A DNA stretch of 64,000 nucleotides from Micromonospora sp. CPCC 205371. Its GTDB lineage: Bacteria > Actinomycetota > Actinomycetes > Mycobacteriales > Micromonosporaceae. The stretch is taken from the NCBI RefSeq assembly GCF_026130045.1, contig NZ_JAIBNX010000001.1:98436-162435 (forward strand), written 5' to 3'. This document shows positions 43,595-51,650 of this stretch, one piece after another. Under the pieces are notes generated by a model. The model had not been told where the DNA came from. It ran no database searches and worked only from the letters and a program-made list of their open reading frames with translations. Positions within the stretch are counted from its first letter, which is position 1, and each line of letters begins with the position of its first letter. A program made the translations under genes and the position numbers.

Positions 43595-44496
43595 GCCTCC
43601 ACCTCCTCGCCCGTGGGGATAGCGAGGAAGCGCACCGGTGGCGGCGGCAGGCTCATCGACCGGGTCCATGCCAGCAGCCCGATGAAGAGACTCCCCAGGA
43701 CGATCAGCACGACCTGCCCGGTCGCGGTGCCGTATGGCTCCATGTACTCCGGGTTCAGCAACCCGTACGCGAGCGTCAGCAACGTCATCCCGGTCAGGAA
43801 GCGCACCGCGAACCGCGGCTGGGTGCGCTTGGCCTCGACCTCGCGGCGCGTCGCGACCTCGGCCGCGGCGGCGGTCGCGATGGAGCCGAGCACGTCACCG
43901 AGGCGCTCGCCCCGGTCGCTTAGGTGCAGGATGAGCGCGGCCACCACCTGGTCGCACACGGGGTCGCCGATCTGCCCGGCGAACGCGAGCAGCGCGTCCT
44001 TTCCGTGCCAGCCCGCCTGGAGGCGGGAGGCCAGCAGTTCTACCTCTGGGCCGATCTCCTCCGGTGCGGTGGCGACCGTCGCGACGATCGCCTGTTGTAG
44101 CCCCTGCCCGGTGCCGGAGACGTCGCGTAGCCGGCGGGTCCACTCGCCGACCGCCTCGATCCGGGTGATCGCCCGCTGCTCGGCGTGGCCGACCGTGAAC
44201 AGCCACGGCGTGCCTGGCACCGCGATGCCTACCAGCAGGCCGACGAGCGGCACGCCGGTCACCAGCCAGGCCAGCGCACCGGCCAGGAACGCCACCACGA
44301 GCACGATGCGGTGGCGGCGGCGCTCGCGCTCGCTGAGGCCGGCACCGGTGAACATGCGCAGCCGCTGGCTCGTCGGGGACGGCGGCCGGGCCGGCCGGTC
44401 GGTGCCGACGATCGCCACCACGGCCATGATCAGGCCGCCGACGCACATGGCGCCGGAGACGACCGCGATCAGCTCGATGTTCGCCGGGATGGTCAT
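43591..44496 (-). CDS. TadB-like type II secretion F-domain protein
   Basis: 301 residues, ATG 44496. Membrane segments near 9-30, 66-90, 233-250 and 262-280 surround a cytoplasmic domain with EWTRRLRDVSGTGQGLQQAI and SDRGERLGDVLGSIATAAAA. Its Shine-Dalgarno site, ATG and first codon are part of a family B repeat identical to that at purL. The repeat separates it from tadA by ~120 bases, the only large gap in the operon. Confidence 0.88.
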   Translation of the reverse strand: MTIPANIELIAVVSGAMCVGGLIMAVVAIVGTDRPARPPSPTSQRLRMFTGAGLSERERRRHRIVLVVAFLAGALAWLVTGVPLVGLLVGIAVPGTPWLFTVGHAEQRAITRIEAVGEWTRRLRDVSGTGQGLQQAIVATVATAPEEIGPEVELLASRLQAGWHGKDALLAFAGQIGDPVCDQVVAALILHLSDRGERLGDVLGSIATAAAAEVATRREVEAKRTQPRFAVRFLTGMTLLTLAYGLLNPEYMEPYGTATGQVVLIVLGSLFIGLLAWTRSMSLPPPPVRFLAIPTGEEVEA

Positions 44497-44617
44497 GCGC
44501 CGCCTCCCGCAGCCGCCACATAGCGAAGGGAGCGCAGCGACCGGAGCGACTGGCGGCTACAGGGAGGCACGAACGGCGCATGACCCACGCGAGCGGAGTG
44601 AGCGCGAGGTAGCAGCG
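44490..44617 (-). repeat. Family B repeat, copy 3 (supplies tadB RBS and start)
   Basis: Stem AGCCGCCA (44511-44518) / TGGCGGCT (44551-44558) encloses the loop shared with 15265-15310. Bases 44490-44514 equal the reverse complement of 3258-3282. A further CGCGAGCGGAGTGAGCGCG hairpin lies at ~44590-44608. Confidence 0.8.
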
Positions 44618-46138
44618 TCATGAGCGCCGCCGCAGTTGAGTGCGCCGCGGGCGGCGCCAGGCCCCGGTCTTCGCCTCGATGTACCGGCTGAGGATGCGCG
44701 GGTCGTAGCCGACCCGCAGGAGCTGGTCGCGCACCCGTTCCGGCAGGTGCATCGGCAACGCCCGACCGTCCGGCCCCGGGCCGAAGATGCTGGTGGTGGA
44801 GATGCGGGCGCCGTCGCCCACCCCCACGATCTCCTCGACGTGCGAGACGAAACGGTGCTTACGCCCACCGATCGCGGTCTCGTCTTCGACCGTCACGTAC
44901 ACAATCAGGTCGAGCGCGTTGCCCGCCATCCGCCGGGCCTGCTCGACGGTCATCTCCTTGCCGTGCGAAAGAGCCAGCTCGATGATGCGCTCGCTGACGC
45001 CGGCCGGGCTGCGGGCGTGGATGGTGCACATCGAGCCGCGGCTCGTGGTCATCGCCTGGAGCATCGGCACGATCTCCCGTGACCGCACCTCGCCGACGAT
45101 GATCCGCAGTGCGCCCATCCGCAGCGATACCGGGATCAGGTCAGCGATCGTCACCTCGCCGGCCGGGCGCCCGTCGGGCCCGCGCTCGCCGTGGCCCTCC
45201 CGCGACTCGAAGCTCATGACCGCCCGGTGCCGCTCGCCGCGCCGGGCCGGCAGCAGCTCGCGGCTCTCTTCGAGCAGCACGTACGGCTCGTCGGGCGGGA
45301 TCTCGTTCATCATCGCCCGGATCACCGTGGTCTTGCCGGCACCGGCCAGCCCGGCCACCATGATGTTGAGCCCGGCGCGCATCGCCGCCCGCAGGAAGTC
45401 GCGGATCAGCCCATCCATCATCTCGTCGAGATCGGCGCGGCTACCCGAGATGTCGTCGAGCGTGACGTCGAGGGTGTTGTGCCGGCGGATCACGGCGTAC
45501 GGGCGGTGGCTGACCAGGTACACGGCCGCGAGGCGGCTGCCGTCGGGCAGTTGCAGGTCGAGCGTCGGCTTCGAGGTCGACAGCGAGCGCTCGGTGGCGC
45601 CGGCCCGGCGGGCGGGCGCCTGGAGGATCTCGACCAGGTTCTCGTCGCTGTCGGCGGTCGGCTCGGCCCATTCGCTGCCGTCGCCGTGTCGGGCGATCCG
45701 CACGTGGTCGCAGCCGAGCACGTGCACCTCTTCGATCGTGTCGTCGACCAGCAGGCTCTGCAGCCGACCGAGGCCCACCAACTCAGCGGTGACCTGGTCG
45801 AGCAGCATCCGCTCCTCGGCCGCCGGCATCGGGGTGCCGGCCCGGCGCACCGTGTCGGCGTACTCGGACACCACCGCGACCGCCAGGCGCTGGCGCTCCG
45901 TGTCTTCCTCGGCCGGCGTGAAGTCGCGCCCGCGCTGCCACCTGGTCAGCCGCTCACTGAGCTGGCGTCGCAGGTCGCGCACCACCGCGAAGTCGACCCG
46001 GGGGCGTGGCGGTGCCGCCGGAGCCGAGCCGTTGGCGTGGTGCCGTCCATTATGGACAGCAGGAGGCACCGGCAATGCGGTCGAGATGGCTGGCTGCTGC
46101 GGAATCCGGGGGTCCTGGTACACCGGCTCAAACCGCAT
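44618..46138 (-). CDS. tadA: TadA/CpaF-family pilus or secretion ATPase
   Basis: 506 residues, ATG 46138, overlapping the upstream gene by 11 bases. The hexameric motor of Tad systems. A disordered ~48-residue N-terminus leads to the N-domain (TIEEVHVLGCDHVRI). Walker A is GLAGAGKTT at 263-271, with the Asp/Glu box VLLEESRELL, Walker B-type LRIIVGEVRSRE and the His box TIHARSPAGV. All catalytic elements are intact. Confidence 0.93.
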   Translation of the reverse strand: MRFEPVYQDPRIPQQPAISTALPVPPAVHNGRHHANGSAPAAPPRPRVDFAVVRDLRRQLSERLTRWQRGRDFTPAEEDTERQRLAVAVVSEYADTVRRAGTPMPAAEERMLLDQVTAELVGLGRLQSLLVDDTIEEVHVLGCDHVRIARHGDGSEWAEPTADSDENLVEILQAPARRAGATERSLSTSKPTLDLQLPDGSRLAAVYLVSHRPYAVIRRHNTLDVTLDDISGSRADLDEMMDGLIRDFLRAAMRAGLNIMVAGLAGAGKTTVIRAMMNEIPPDEPYVLLEESRELLPARRGERHRAVMSFESREGHGERGPDGRPAGEVTIADLIPVSLRMGALRIIVGEVRSREIVPMLQAMTTSRGSMCTIHARSPAGVSERIIELALSHGKEMTVEQARRMAGNALDLIVYVTVEDETAIGGRKHRFVSHVEEIVGVGDGARISTTSIFGPGPDGRALPMHLPERVRDQLLRVGYDPRILSRYIEAKTGAWRRPRRTQLRRRS

Positions 46139-46931
46139 TCGGCACCTCCGTCAGCGCTGGACGCCAGCTCAGCCGGGCACGCCGGCGGTCGAGGATGGCG
46201 TTGATGGGCACTTCCAGCGCGTCGGCCGCCCGCATCAGAGGGCGGTTGGCTTTGACGGTGCCGCCGTAGCTCAACACCTTGGCTGTGTGGGGGTCGTCGG
46301 GAATCCGCGCGATCACCGGCAACTCCAGCGCCTTACTGATCTCACCGGTGCCGTGGCCCTCGCCCACCAGCAGCAGCCGTACCGAGCCCGGCGCGACCCG
46401 GTGCTCCCGGAAGTCACGCTGGATCGCGGCGACCGCGGCGCGGGCGCTCGACAGGTCTGGCAGGTGTGCCGTGGTCACCACGAGCACGACCGCGGCGGCG
46501 CGCAGCACCGGCCACGGCGGGTTGTTCACATACAGCCGTCCACAGTCGACAATCACGTCGTACGCCGGCTCACCCTTCTCCAGACCCGTGAAGAAGTCGG
46601 CGAACCGCTGCCACAGCGGCGCGACCGTGCCCGCCTGGGTGGGGTCGACCACCCCCGGCAGCAGCAGCCGCTCGCGTTTCGGGGCGTCGAGGTCGATCAG
46701 CTGCGACCAGAAGCTCTCCTCCAGCTTGCCCTCGCGCAGCTCAGCGACGGCGAGCTCACCGATCCCGCGCGGCCCCGGCACGGCGCCGCCGAGGTAGCCG
46801 GCCATGATCGAGCCGCCGGCCGGGTCGCACTCGGCCAGCAGCAGCCTGCGATGCCAGGAGAGGGTGCACGCCAGCGCCGTCGTGGTCACACCGGGCGACC
46901 CCTTCGGCGATACCAGCGCGATGATCGCCAT
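46128..46931 (-). CDS. TadZ/CpaE-like ParA-type protein
   Basis: 267 residues, ATG 46931. A MinD/ParA-like fold with a deviant Walker A SPKGSPGVTTTALAC (8-22) in place of KGGVGKTT, then LLAECDPAGGSI and VIVDCGRL. In Tad systems this protein places the machine at its cellular site. It starts 2 bases after the SAF-domain gene ends. Confidence 0.87.
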   Translation of the reverse strand: MAIIALVSPKGSPGVTTTALACTLSWHRRLLLAECDPAGGSIMAGYLGGAVPGPRGIGELAVAELREGKLEESFWSQLIDLDAPKRERLLLPGVVDPTQAGTVAPLWQRFADFFTGLEKGEPAYDVIVDCGRLYVNNPPWPVLRAAAVVLVVTTAHLPDLSSARAAVAAIQRDFREHRVAPGSVRLLLVGEGHGTGEISKALELPVIARIPDDPHTAKVLSYGGTVKANRPLMRAADALEVPINAILDRRRARLSWRPALTEVPNAV

Positions 46932-46933
46932 CT

Positions 46934-47617
46934 CTAGGCCGACCCCGTGAGGATGACGCCGAGCCGGTCCTGGGCGGCGAGCGTGACCACGGCGGCGGCA
47001 TCGCGGCTCGCGACCGCCACGTACACGACGGTGGTGCCGCGGTCGGCCTCGTCTTCGTCTGGAACCATCGCGTCGACCACGACCCCCTCGTACCGGGTGG
47101 CCTGGGGCGCACGCTCGTTGGGGGCCGCGTTCTGCGGCGGCGTGCTGACCAGCAGGATCTTGTCGCCGGGGCGGAGCTGCTTGGCCGGCACCTGGCTCGC
47201 CTTGAGGCCGATCGCCACCTGCTGCTTTCCCGGGCCGAGCAGCGGCTTGTCGGTGAGCTGGTCCATGGTGATCAGGGTGCCCGGCACCAGCGTCACCGCC
47301 GCCCGCATGCCGACCACCTTGTCGATGTCGTCGGCGGACACCGGCGAAAGCCCTTGCCCGCCAGCGACCTGCACCGCCACCACGTCGTCCGCCGTCAGCT
47401 CGGCGCCGACCGACACCTCCCGCGAAACTGCGAGGTACGAGCCGGTGGCGCGCACCGACGTGACCGCGAACGCGGCGCCCAGGCCGCCGAGCGCCACCAG
47501 CAGGATGGCGAGGCCGAGCAGTCCTGGGCGCATGCGCCGCTGGCGCACCACCTTGGGCGGCTCGACGGGCGCGGCGACCGGGCCGCCGCCCACCTTGTGG
47601 TTCGTCGCGAGGCTCAC
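46934..47617 (-). CDS. SAF-domain protein (CpaB/RcpC-like)
   Basis: 227 residues from GTG 47617, overlapping the upstream gene as GTGA. One membrane helix at ~32-52 followed by an exported SAF domain (VSVGAELTADDVVAVQVAG, then VPGTLITMDQLTDKPLLGPG) and a C-terminal beta domain. In Gram-negative Tad loci the homologue belongs to the outer-membrane complex; in an actinomycete it more likely sits in the wall. Confidence 0.85.
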   Translation of the reverse strand: MSLATNHKVGGGPVAAPVEPPKVVRQRRMRPGLLGLAILLVALGGLGAAFAVTSVRATGSYLAVSREVSVGAELTADDVVAVQVAGGQGLSPVSADDIDKVVGMRAAVTLVPGTLITMDQLTDKPLLGPGKQQVAIGLKASQVPAKQLRPGDKILLVSTPPQNAAPNERAPQATRYEGVVVDAMVPDEDEADRGTTVVYVAVASRDAAAVVTLAAQDRLGVILTGSA

Positions 47618-48453
47618 CTGGTCACCACCTGCAACTCGTCGATCTGTATGTCGCCCGAGTCGGTGCGCTCCGTCGTGATCGTGCCGCTGATGCCCGTGTT
47701 GCTTTCCCAGTCGACGGTCCAGCTCGTGGTCGCGGTGATCGTGTAATCGCCGGCCTTCTGGTAGGCGTATCCACAGTCCGGCGACGGGCCTTTAGCCCCC
47801 TTCGGATATGGCGTGCCACCGGTCGGGCATTGGACGCTCTTGCCGTCGCCCAACTCGAACGTCAACCCGGTCACGCGCGCGTTGATCGTCACAGTCAGCC
47901 CACCTTCGCTTCGTGATGCCTCGACCGGCCCCCAAGTGTTCGGGGACTGGCCGACCCAGAGCCACACCGGCAGTCCGACGAGTCCCGGGCCCTGATCAGG
48001 CTTGAAGCTGATGTCGGGATTCTGCAGGGTGACGGCGGCGAGCGCCTGGGCGATCGGTTCGGGATCTGGGAGCCCGCCGGGCGGCCCGGCCAACCAGACG
48101 TTCTGAGCCGCGCCACCGAGGCAGGTGCGGGTGTACCAGGCGCCCTCGGAGCCATCAGGCGAGGGAAGCTGCGGCTCGGCCAGCTTGTAATAGCAGCCGT
48201 CCGACCCGAGCCACCCCCAGACCTCGTCGTAGCACGGGATCTCTTCGCCCGCGCGGTAGCACTTGCCGCTGCCGCCGCCGTTGTTACCGCCACCGTTGTT
48301 GCCACCGCCGGGCTTTCCCGGCTTCTCGTCGTAGACCCAGCAGTCGGTCTGACCTGGTGGGCACTCACCCCCGGGTGGGGCGGCGATCGCGGCGGGGGCC
48401 GCTAGGAGCGTCGCGAAGAGGGCGAGGATCGGGAGCAGGCGGCGGGTCAGCAT
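47614..48453 (-). CDS. Secreted Tad-operon protein, function unknown
   Basis: 279 residues from ATG 48453. Signal peptide ending AAIAA (~25). Cys-rich N-terminal part with a Gly/Asn spacer (GGGNNGGGNNGGGSG) and WGWLGSDGCYYKLAEPQ; a C-terminal Ig-like domain (YAYQKAGDYTITATTSWTVD). Similar proteins occur in actinomycete Tad loci. A role as adhesin tip or wall partner is inference. Overlaps the SAF gene by 4 bases. Confidence 0.8.
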   Translation of the reverse strand: MLTRRLLPILALFATLLAAPAAIAAPPGGECPPGQTDCWVYDEKPGKPGGGNNGGGNNGGGSGKCYRAGEEIPCYDEVWGWLGSDGCYYKLAEPQLPSPDGSEGAWYTRTCLGGAAQNVWLAGPPGGLPDPEPIAQALAAVTLQNPDISFKPDQGPGLVGLPVWLWVGQSPNTWGPVEASRSEGGLTVTINARVTGLTFELGDGKSVQCPTGGTPYPKGAKGPSPDCGYAYQKAGDYTITATTSWTVDWESNTGISGTITTERTDSGDIQIDELQVVTR

Positions 48454-49001
48454 GGCTGGTCCTCGTGTGTCGCGCCGTCGCTGATCAGCCAACGGCCATC
48501 CGGGTACAGGGTCGCCGTCGCGGTGGCCACGAACCGGCCGCCAGCCGCGCCGGGCACGGGCTTTTTAGAGTTGGCGTAGACCATCTTGTATCCCGTGGAG
48601 TCGATGCAGTCCTGAATGGACACTGTGGCCGGCTCGGCGGCCAGGTCGACGGTGGTCACCTGCGGATCGGAGACGAGCTTTCCGGTGCGCATCGCGCCAT
48701 GCGACTTCAAATCGCGAACAGCGTCACGCACCCGCGTCAATAGCGGGTCGGCGATGTATTTCGTGAGGTCAGGATGTTTGGGGTCTGGCTTGAGCGAGGC
48801 CGCCCGAGATGCGGTTATATACCCCGTGTATGCGGCCAATGCGGCCTTGGACGCTTTTGCCGCCTCGGCATCATCCGATGCGGACGCCGCAGGGGCCGCG
48901 GCAGCGGAGTTTGACGACTTACCAGAGGTTGAACAGGCGGTCGCGCCGCCAGCGAGTATTACGGCGACGAGGACCGTTGAGGCTCGGCCCAGGTGCTGCA
49001 T
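48447..49001 (-). CDS. Small lipoprotein or secreted protein, first gene of the Tad operon
   Basis: 184 residues from ATG 49001. N-terminal hydrophobic segment ending GGATACSTSG gives a weak lipobox (Cys23). A helical Ala/Lys-rich region (SDDAEAAKASKAALAAYTGY) precedes an NTF2-like alpha/beta domain (DCIDSTGYKMVYANSKK, then ATATLYPDGRWLISDG). The frame overlaps the next gene by 7 bases. Its promoter must lie in the ~200-base gap shared with the divergent prepilin peptidase. Confidence 0.8.
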   Translation of the reverse strand: MQHLGRASTVLVAVILAGGATACSTSGKSSNSAAAAPAASASDDAEAAKASKAALAAYTGYITASRAASLKPDPKHPDLTKYIADPLLTRVRDAVRDLKSHGAMRTGKLVSDPQVTTVDLAAEPATVSIQDCIDSTGYKMVYANSKKPVPGAAGGRFVATATATLYPDGRWLISDGATHEDQPC

Positions 49002-49199
49002 GCGCAACTGTGCACCCTCCCCTGCACTTGCGTCCGGCGCCTCCAGCCGGCCATAGCCATCCCCCCTGGGCAGTGTGGAATTGGGTCTCGGCGGTGCGGA
49101 AACACCGAGAGGAACACCCAGATGGGCAGCATAGGCTGACTGCCGCCGATGCAACAGAGGCAATCGAAACGATCACGGTACGTAATGGGAGTTGGGTGG

Positions 49200-49943
49200 A
49201 TGACGATCGATACCGGCGCGGTGCTCATCCTGGTCGCCGCGGTGGCTGGTGCGGCACTCGGTCCACTCCTGCGTGCGCAGATCCTCCACTTCGCGGTACC
49301 AAGTGAAGAAAGCTGGCGGCGCGACTGCCCGCGATGCGGCGCGACGCTGCTACCGAACACATGGCGCGCCCTGCCTTCCACCGGAAGGTGCCCCCGGTGC
49401 CGGCAGCGGATCGGGCCGGTGCCCGGCCTCGTGGAGGCCGCGACCGCGGCGACGCTCGCTCTCCTCGCGTGGCGGGTGTCCGCGCCGCTGCCATTCGCGG
49501 CGCTGTGCTGGGCGGCCGTGTTCGGCGTCGTGCTGGCGTTCGTCGACGTGGTGGTGCACCGCCTGCCCGACCGCCTGACGCTGCCGGCTGCCGGTGGCAC
49601 TGCTGTCCTATTAGGACTGTCAGCGGCGCTCGAGGGCGAGCCGGGCCGTTATGGGGTGGCGCTCGCCAGCGGGCTCGGGTTGGCGGCGTTCTATCTGGTG
49701 CTGGCGCTCATCGCGCCGGCCGGCATGGGGCTCGGCGACGTAAAGCTCGCGCTCTGCGTGGGCCTGGCGGCGGGCTGGTTCGGCTGGCCGGTGACGGTGA
49801 TGGCGGCGATGGCCGGCTTCCTCCTGGCCGGCCTTTACGCGGTGGTCCTGCTGGTCACGGGGAAGGTGGGTCGCAAGGACCACATCCCGCACGGCCCGTT
49901 CATGCTGCTCGGCGCGCTGGTCGCCATCGTCCTCGCGGCGTGA
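49200..49943 (+). CDS. Prepilin peptidase (A24 family)
   Basis: 247 residues from ATG 49200 (GGGAG ahead; ATG 49185 is an alternative). Bacterial-type enzyme with an N-terminal zinc motif of Cys43, Cys46, Cys64 and Cys67, then multiple membrane helices with the two catalytic aspartates Asp116 (FVDVVVHRLPDR) and Asp180 (GLGDVKLA). It would cleave, and maybe methylate, the Tad pilins encoded on the other strand. The larger TadV-independent form with the methylase-type Cys motif is seen. Confidence 0.92.
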   Translation: MTIDTGAVLILVAAVAGAALGPLLRAQILHFAVPSEESWRRDCPRCGATLLPNTWRALPSTGRCPRCRQRIGPVPGLVEAATAATLALLAWRVSAPLPFAALCWAAVFGVVLAFVDVVVHRLPDRLTLPAAGGTAVLLGLSAALEGEPGRYGVALASGLGLAAFYLVLALIAPAGMGLGDVKLALCVGLAAGWFGWPVTVMAAMAGFLLAGLYAVVLLVTGKVGRKDHIPHGPFMLLGALVAIVLAA

Positions 49944-49949
49944 AAGATC

Positions 49950-50177
49950 CTACGGCCGCGTCCAGGCGATGAAGCGCTCGTACAGCTGGGTGGTTGTGGC
50001 GGTGATCAGTTCGCCGGCCGCGTGACCGAGCTGGGTCGCCATGTAGACCGCCAGGTTGACCCGTTGCTCGCCGTACTCCTCGCAGAGTTGGTCGCGCGCG
50101 GATGCGCACGGCCAGTCCTGGCCACATGTCGCACATGTCCAGGCCGGCCGGACCGGCGTATGTTCGCCGGTGGCCAT
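49950..50177 (-). CDS. Small Cys-motif protein paired with an XRE regulator
   Basis: 75 residues from ATG 50177 with GGTGAGGAG upstream. RPAWTCATCGQDWPCASARD holds a CxxCGxxWPC motif, followed by an amphipathic C-terminal half. Similar short proteins are common in actinomycetes, often beside XRE regulators and often mislabelled flavin reductases. The cysteines may bind zinc. Function unknown; the gene lies downstream of, and parallel to, the XRE regulator. Confidence 0.65.
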   Translation of the reverse strand: MATGEHTPVRPAWTCATCGQDWPCASARDQLCEEYGEQRVNLAVYMATQLGHAAGELITATTTQLYERFIAWTRP

Positions 50178-50310
50178 GCTCCTCACCCCCATCGTCCGGT
50201 AACTGTGAAGGACGGTAGGGGCGCCGTGGCTCCGCGCCGTGGGGCGCGATGTACGACGTTGTGAAAACCGCGACCGTGTACAGAGGACGTCGTGTCCTAC
50301 CCGCCAAGGG

Positions 50311-51489
50311 TCACGCCGCGATCCCCATCCGGTCGGCCAGGCCGACGAGACCCGGCAGCCGCTGCTTGCGCCGGCGCGGCAGCAGCTCGGCGATGATCGT
50401 GCGGGCGATGGTCTGGTGCGGCAGCATTTCGGCGGCGAGCGCCTCGACGGTGCGCAGCGTGTCGACGGCGTCCTGTGAACGCCAGTCGCTCATCTGCGCC
50501 CAAGCCACATTGAGCAGGTACCGCGCGTGCATCGCGGTGGGCACGGCGGCGGGCCGCTCGACGCGTTCGGCCAGCCTGATCGCGTGCCGCGGGCGATCGG
50601 CTGCGATCGCGACGTCGACCGCCTTCATCGCGGCCACCGTCGGCCCGAAGGCCATTCCCACGTACCGGCTGAAGTGATCGCCGCGCATGCGAGCCGCCGC
50701 GGCCTGCACGAGCCCCAGCAGCTCCTGCGCCTCCGGCTGCCGGCCGGACCGGGCGACCGCCGTGGTCGCGTACCGCAGCAGCTCACCCCAGACCGCCACC
50801 TGGTCGACCGACGCCCGGGAGAGTGCCGGCTCGACCGACTCGGCGGTCGACACCGCGACGTGCTCGGCCTCGGACCAGAGTCCTTGCCGCGAGAGCACCC
50901 ACGACCGGGTCGCCTGCTGGCTGGCGTGTAGCAACTCATCACCCGACGCCTCCGCGGCGCGCATGCCCTCGGTGAGAGCCAGGTGGGCCAGGTCTTCGTG
51001 CGCCAGGTGGGCCAGCAGCGCCGCGGTCACCTGCATCAGCTCGGCCAGCATCGCGTACGCGGGCGCACCCGACTCCGAGGCGGCGGCCCGCGCCTCGCCG
51101 ATCCGCTCGGGCAGCTCACGAGCCAGCTCGCCGTACCGCCCGGCCCAGTACAACCGCCACACGTCGGCGACCCTCGACCGCAGTGCCGCCGTGCTGAGAG
51201 GCACCACCTCGACCGGGCGTATCCCCAGCACCGCGCGCCGGATCGTGCCCACCTCGCCGCCCGCGGGACCGGCTGGCAGCCCGCGTGCCTTGCCGAGCAG
51301 GTCGGCGGGTGTGACGTCGAGCGCGCTGGCCAGCGCGGTGAGGCTGGCGATCCGGGTGGCGTGCCGCTGGCCCTGCTCCAGCTTGCGCACGAGGTCGACG
51401 GAGACACCGGCACGCTCGGCGAGGTCACGCTGTGACATCGCCCGCCGGCGGCGGAGGGCGGAGAGCTGAGCACCGAGCGTGGACCGCAT
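50311..51489 (-). CDS. XRE-family transcriptional regulator with TPR-like C-terminus
   Basis: 392 residues, ATG 51489. Helix-turn-helix at ~5-60 (SQRDLAERAGVSVDLVRKLE), then ~320 residues of helical repeats rich in Ala/Leu with no enzyme motif, the usual shape of large actinomycete XRE regulators that sense a small partner or peptide. It lies in the same frame as the upstream dNTPase gene, separated by only one stop codon and the 39-bp repeats. Confidence 0.87.
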   Translation of the reverse strand: MRSTLGAQLSALRRRRAMSQRDLAERAGVSVDLVRKLEQGQRHATRIASLTALASALDVTPADLLGKARGLPAGPAGGEVGTIRRAVLGIRPVEVVPLSTAALRSRVADVWRLYWAGRYGELARELPERIGEARAAASESGAPAYAMLAELMQVTAALLAHLAHEDLAHLALTEGMRAAEASGDELLHASQQATRSWVLSRQGLWSEAEHVAVSTAESVEPALSRASVDQVAVWGELLRYATTAVARSGRQPEAQELLGLVQAAAARMRGDHFSRYVGMAFGPTVAAMKAVDVAIAADRPRHAIRLAERVERPAAVPTAMHARYLLNVAWAQMSDWRSQDAVDTLRTVEALAAEMLPHQTIARTIIAELLPRRRKQRLPGLVGLADRMGIAA

Positions 51490-51533
51490 CGCAGCTCCTC
51501 GGCCGAGGACCGTCTTACATCGACCGTACGCTC

Positions 51534-51650
51534 TGCTTACCGCGTGGCGAACCCCCCAAAGGACGAATGAATTGCTTACCGCGTGGCGAACCCCCCAAAG
51601 GACGAATGAATTGCTTACCGCGTCGCGAAGCCCCTAAAGGACGAATGAAT
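51534..51650. repeat. Three tandem 39-bp repeats
   Basis: Units at 51534-51572, 51573-51611 and 51612-51650. The first two are identical; the third differs at three bases. Each starts TGCTTACCGCG and ends GGACGAATGAAT. The dNTPase stop codon lies in the third unit. 39 bases equals 13 codons, so the frame is kept through all three. Confidence 0.95.

Noticed and set aside
51534..51650. CRISPR array
   Set aside because: The 39-bp units are directly joined without spacers and no cas gene is present.
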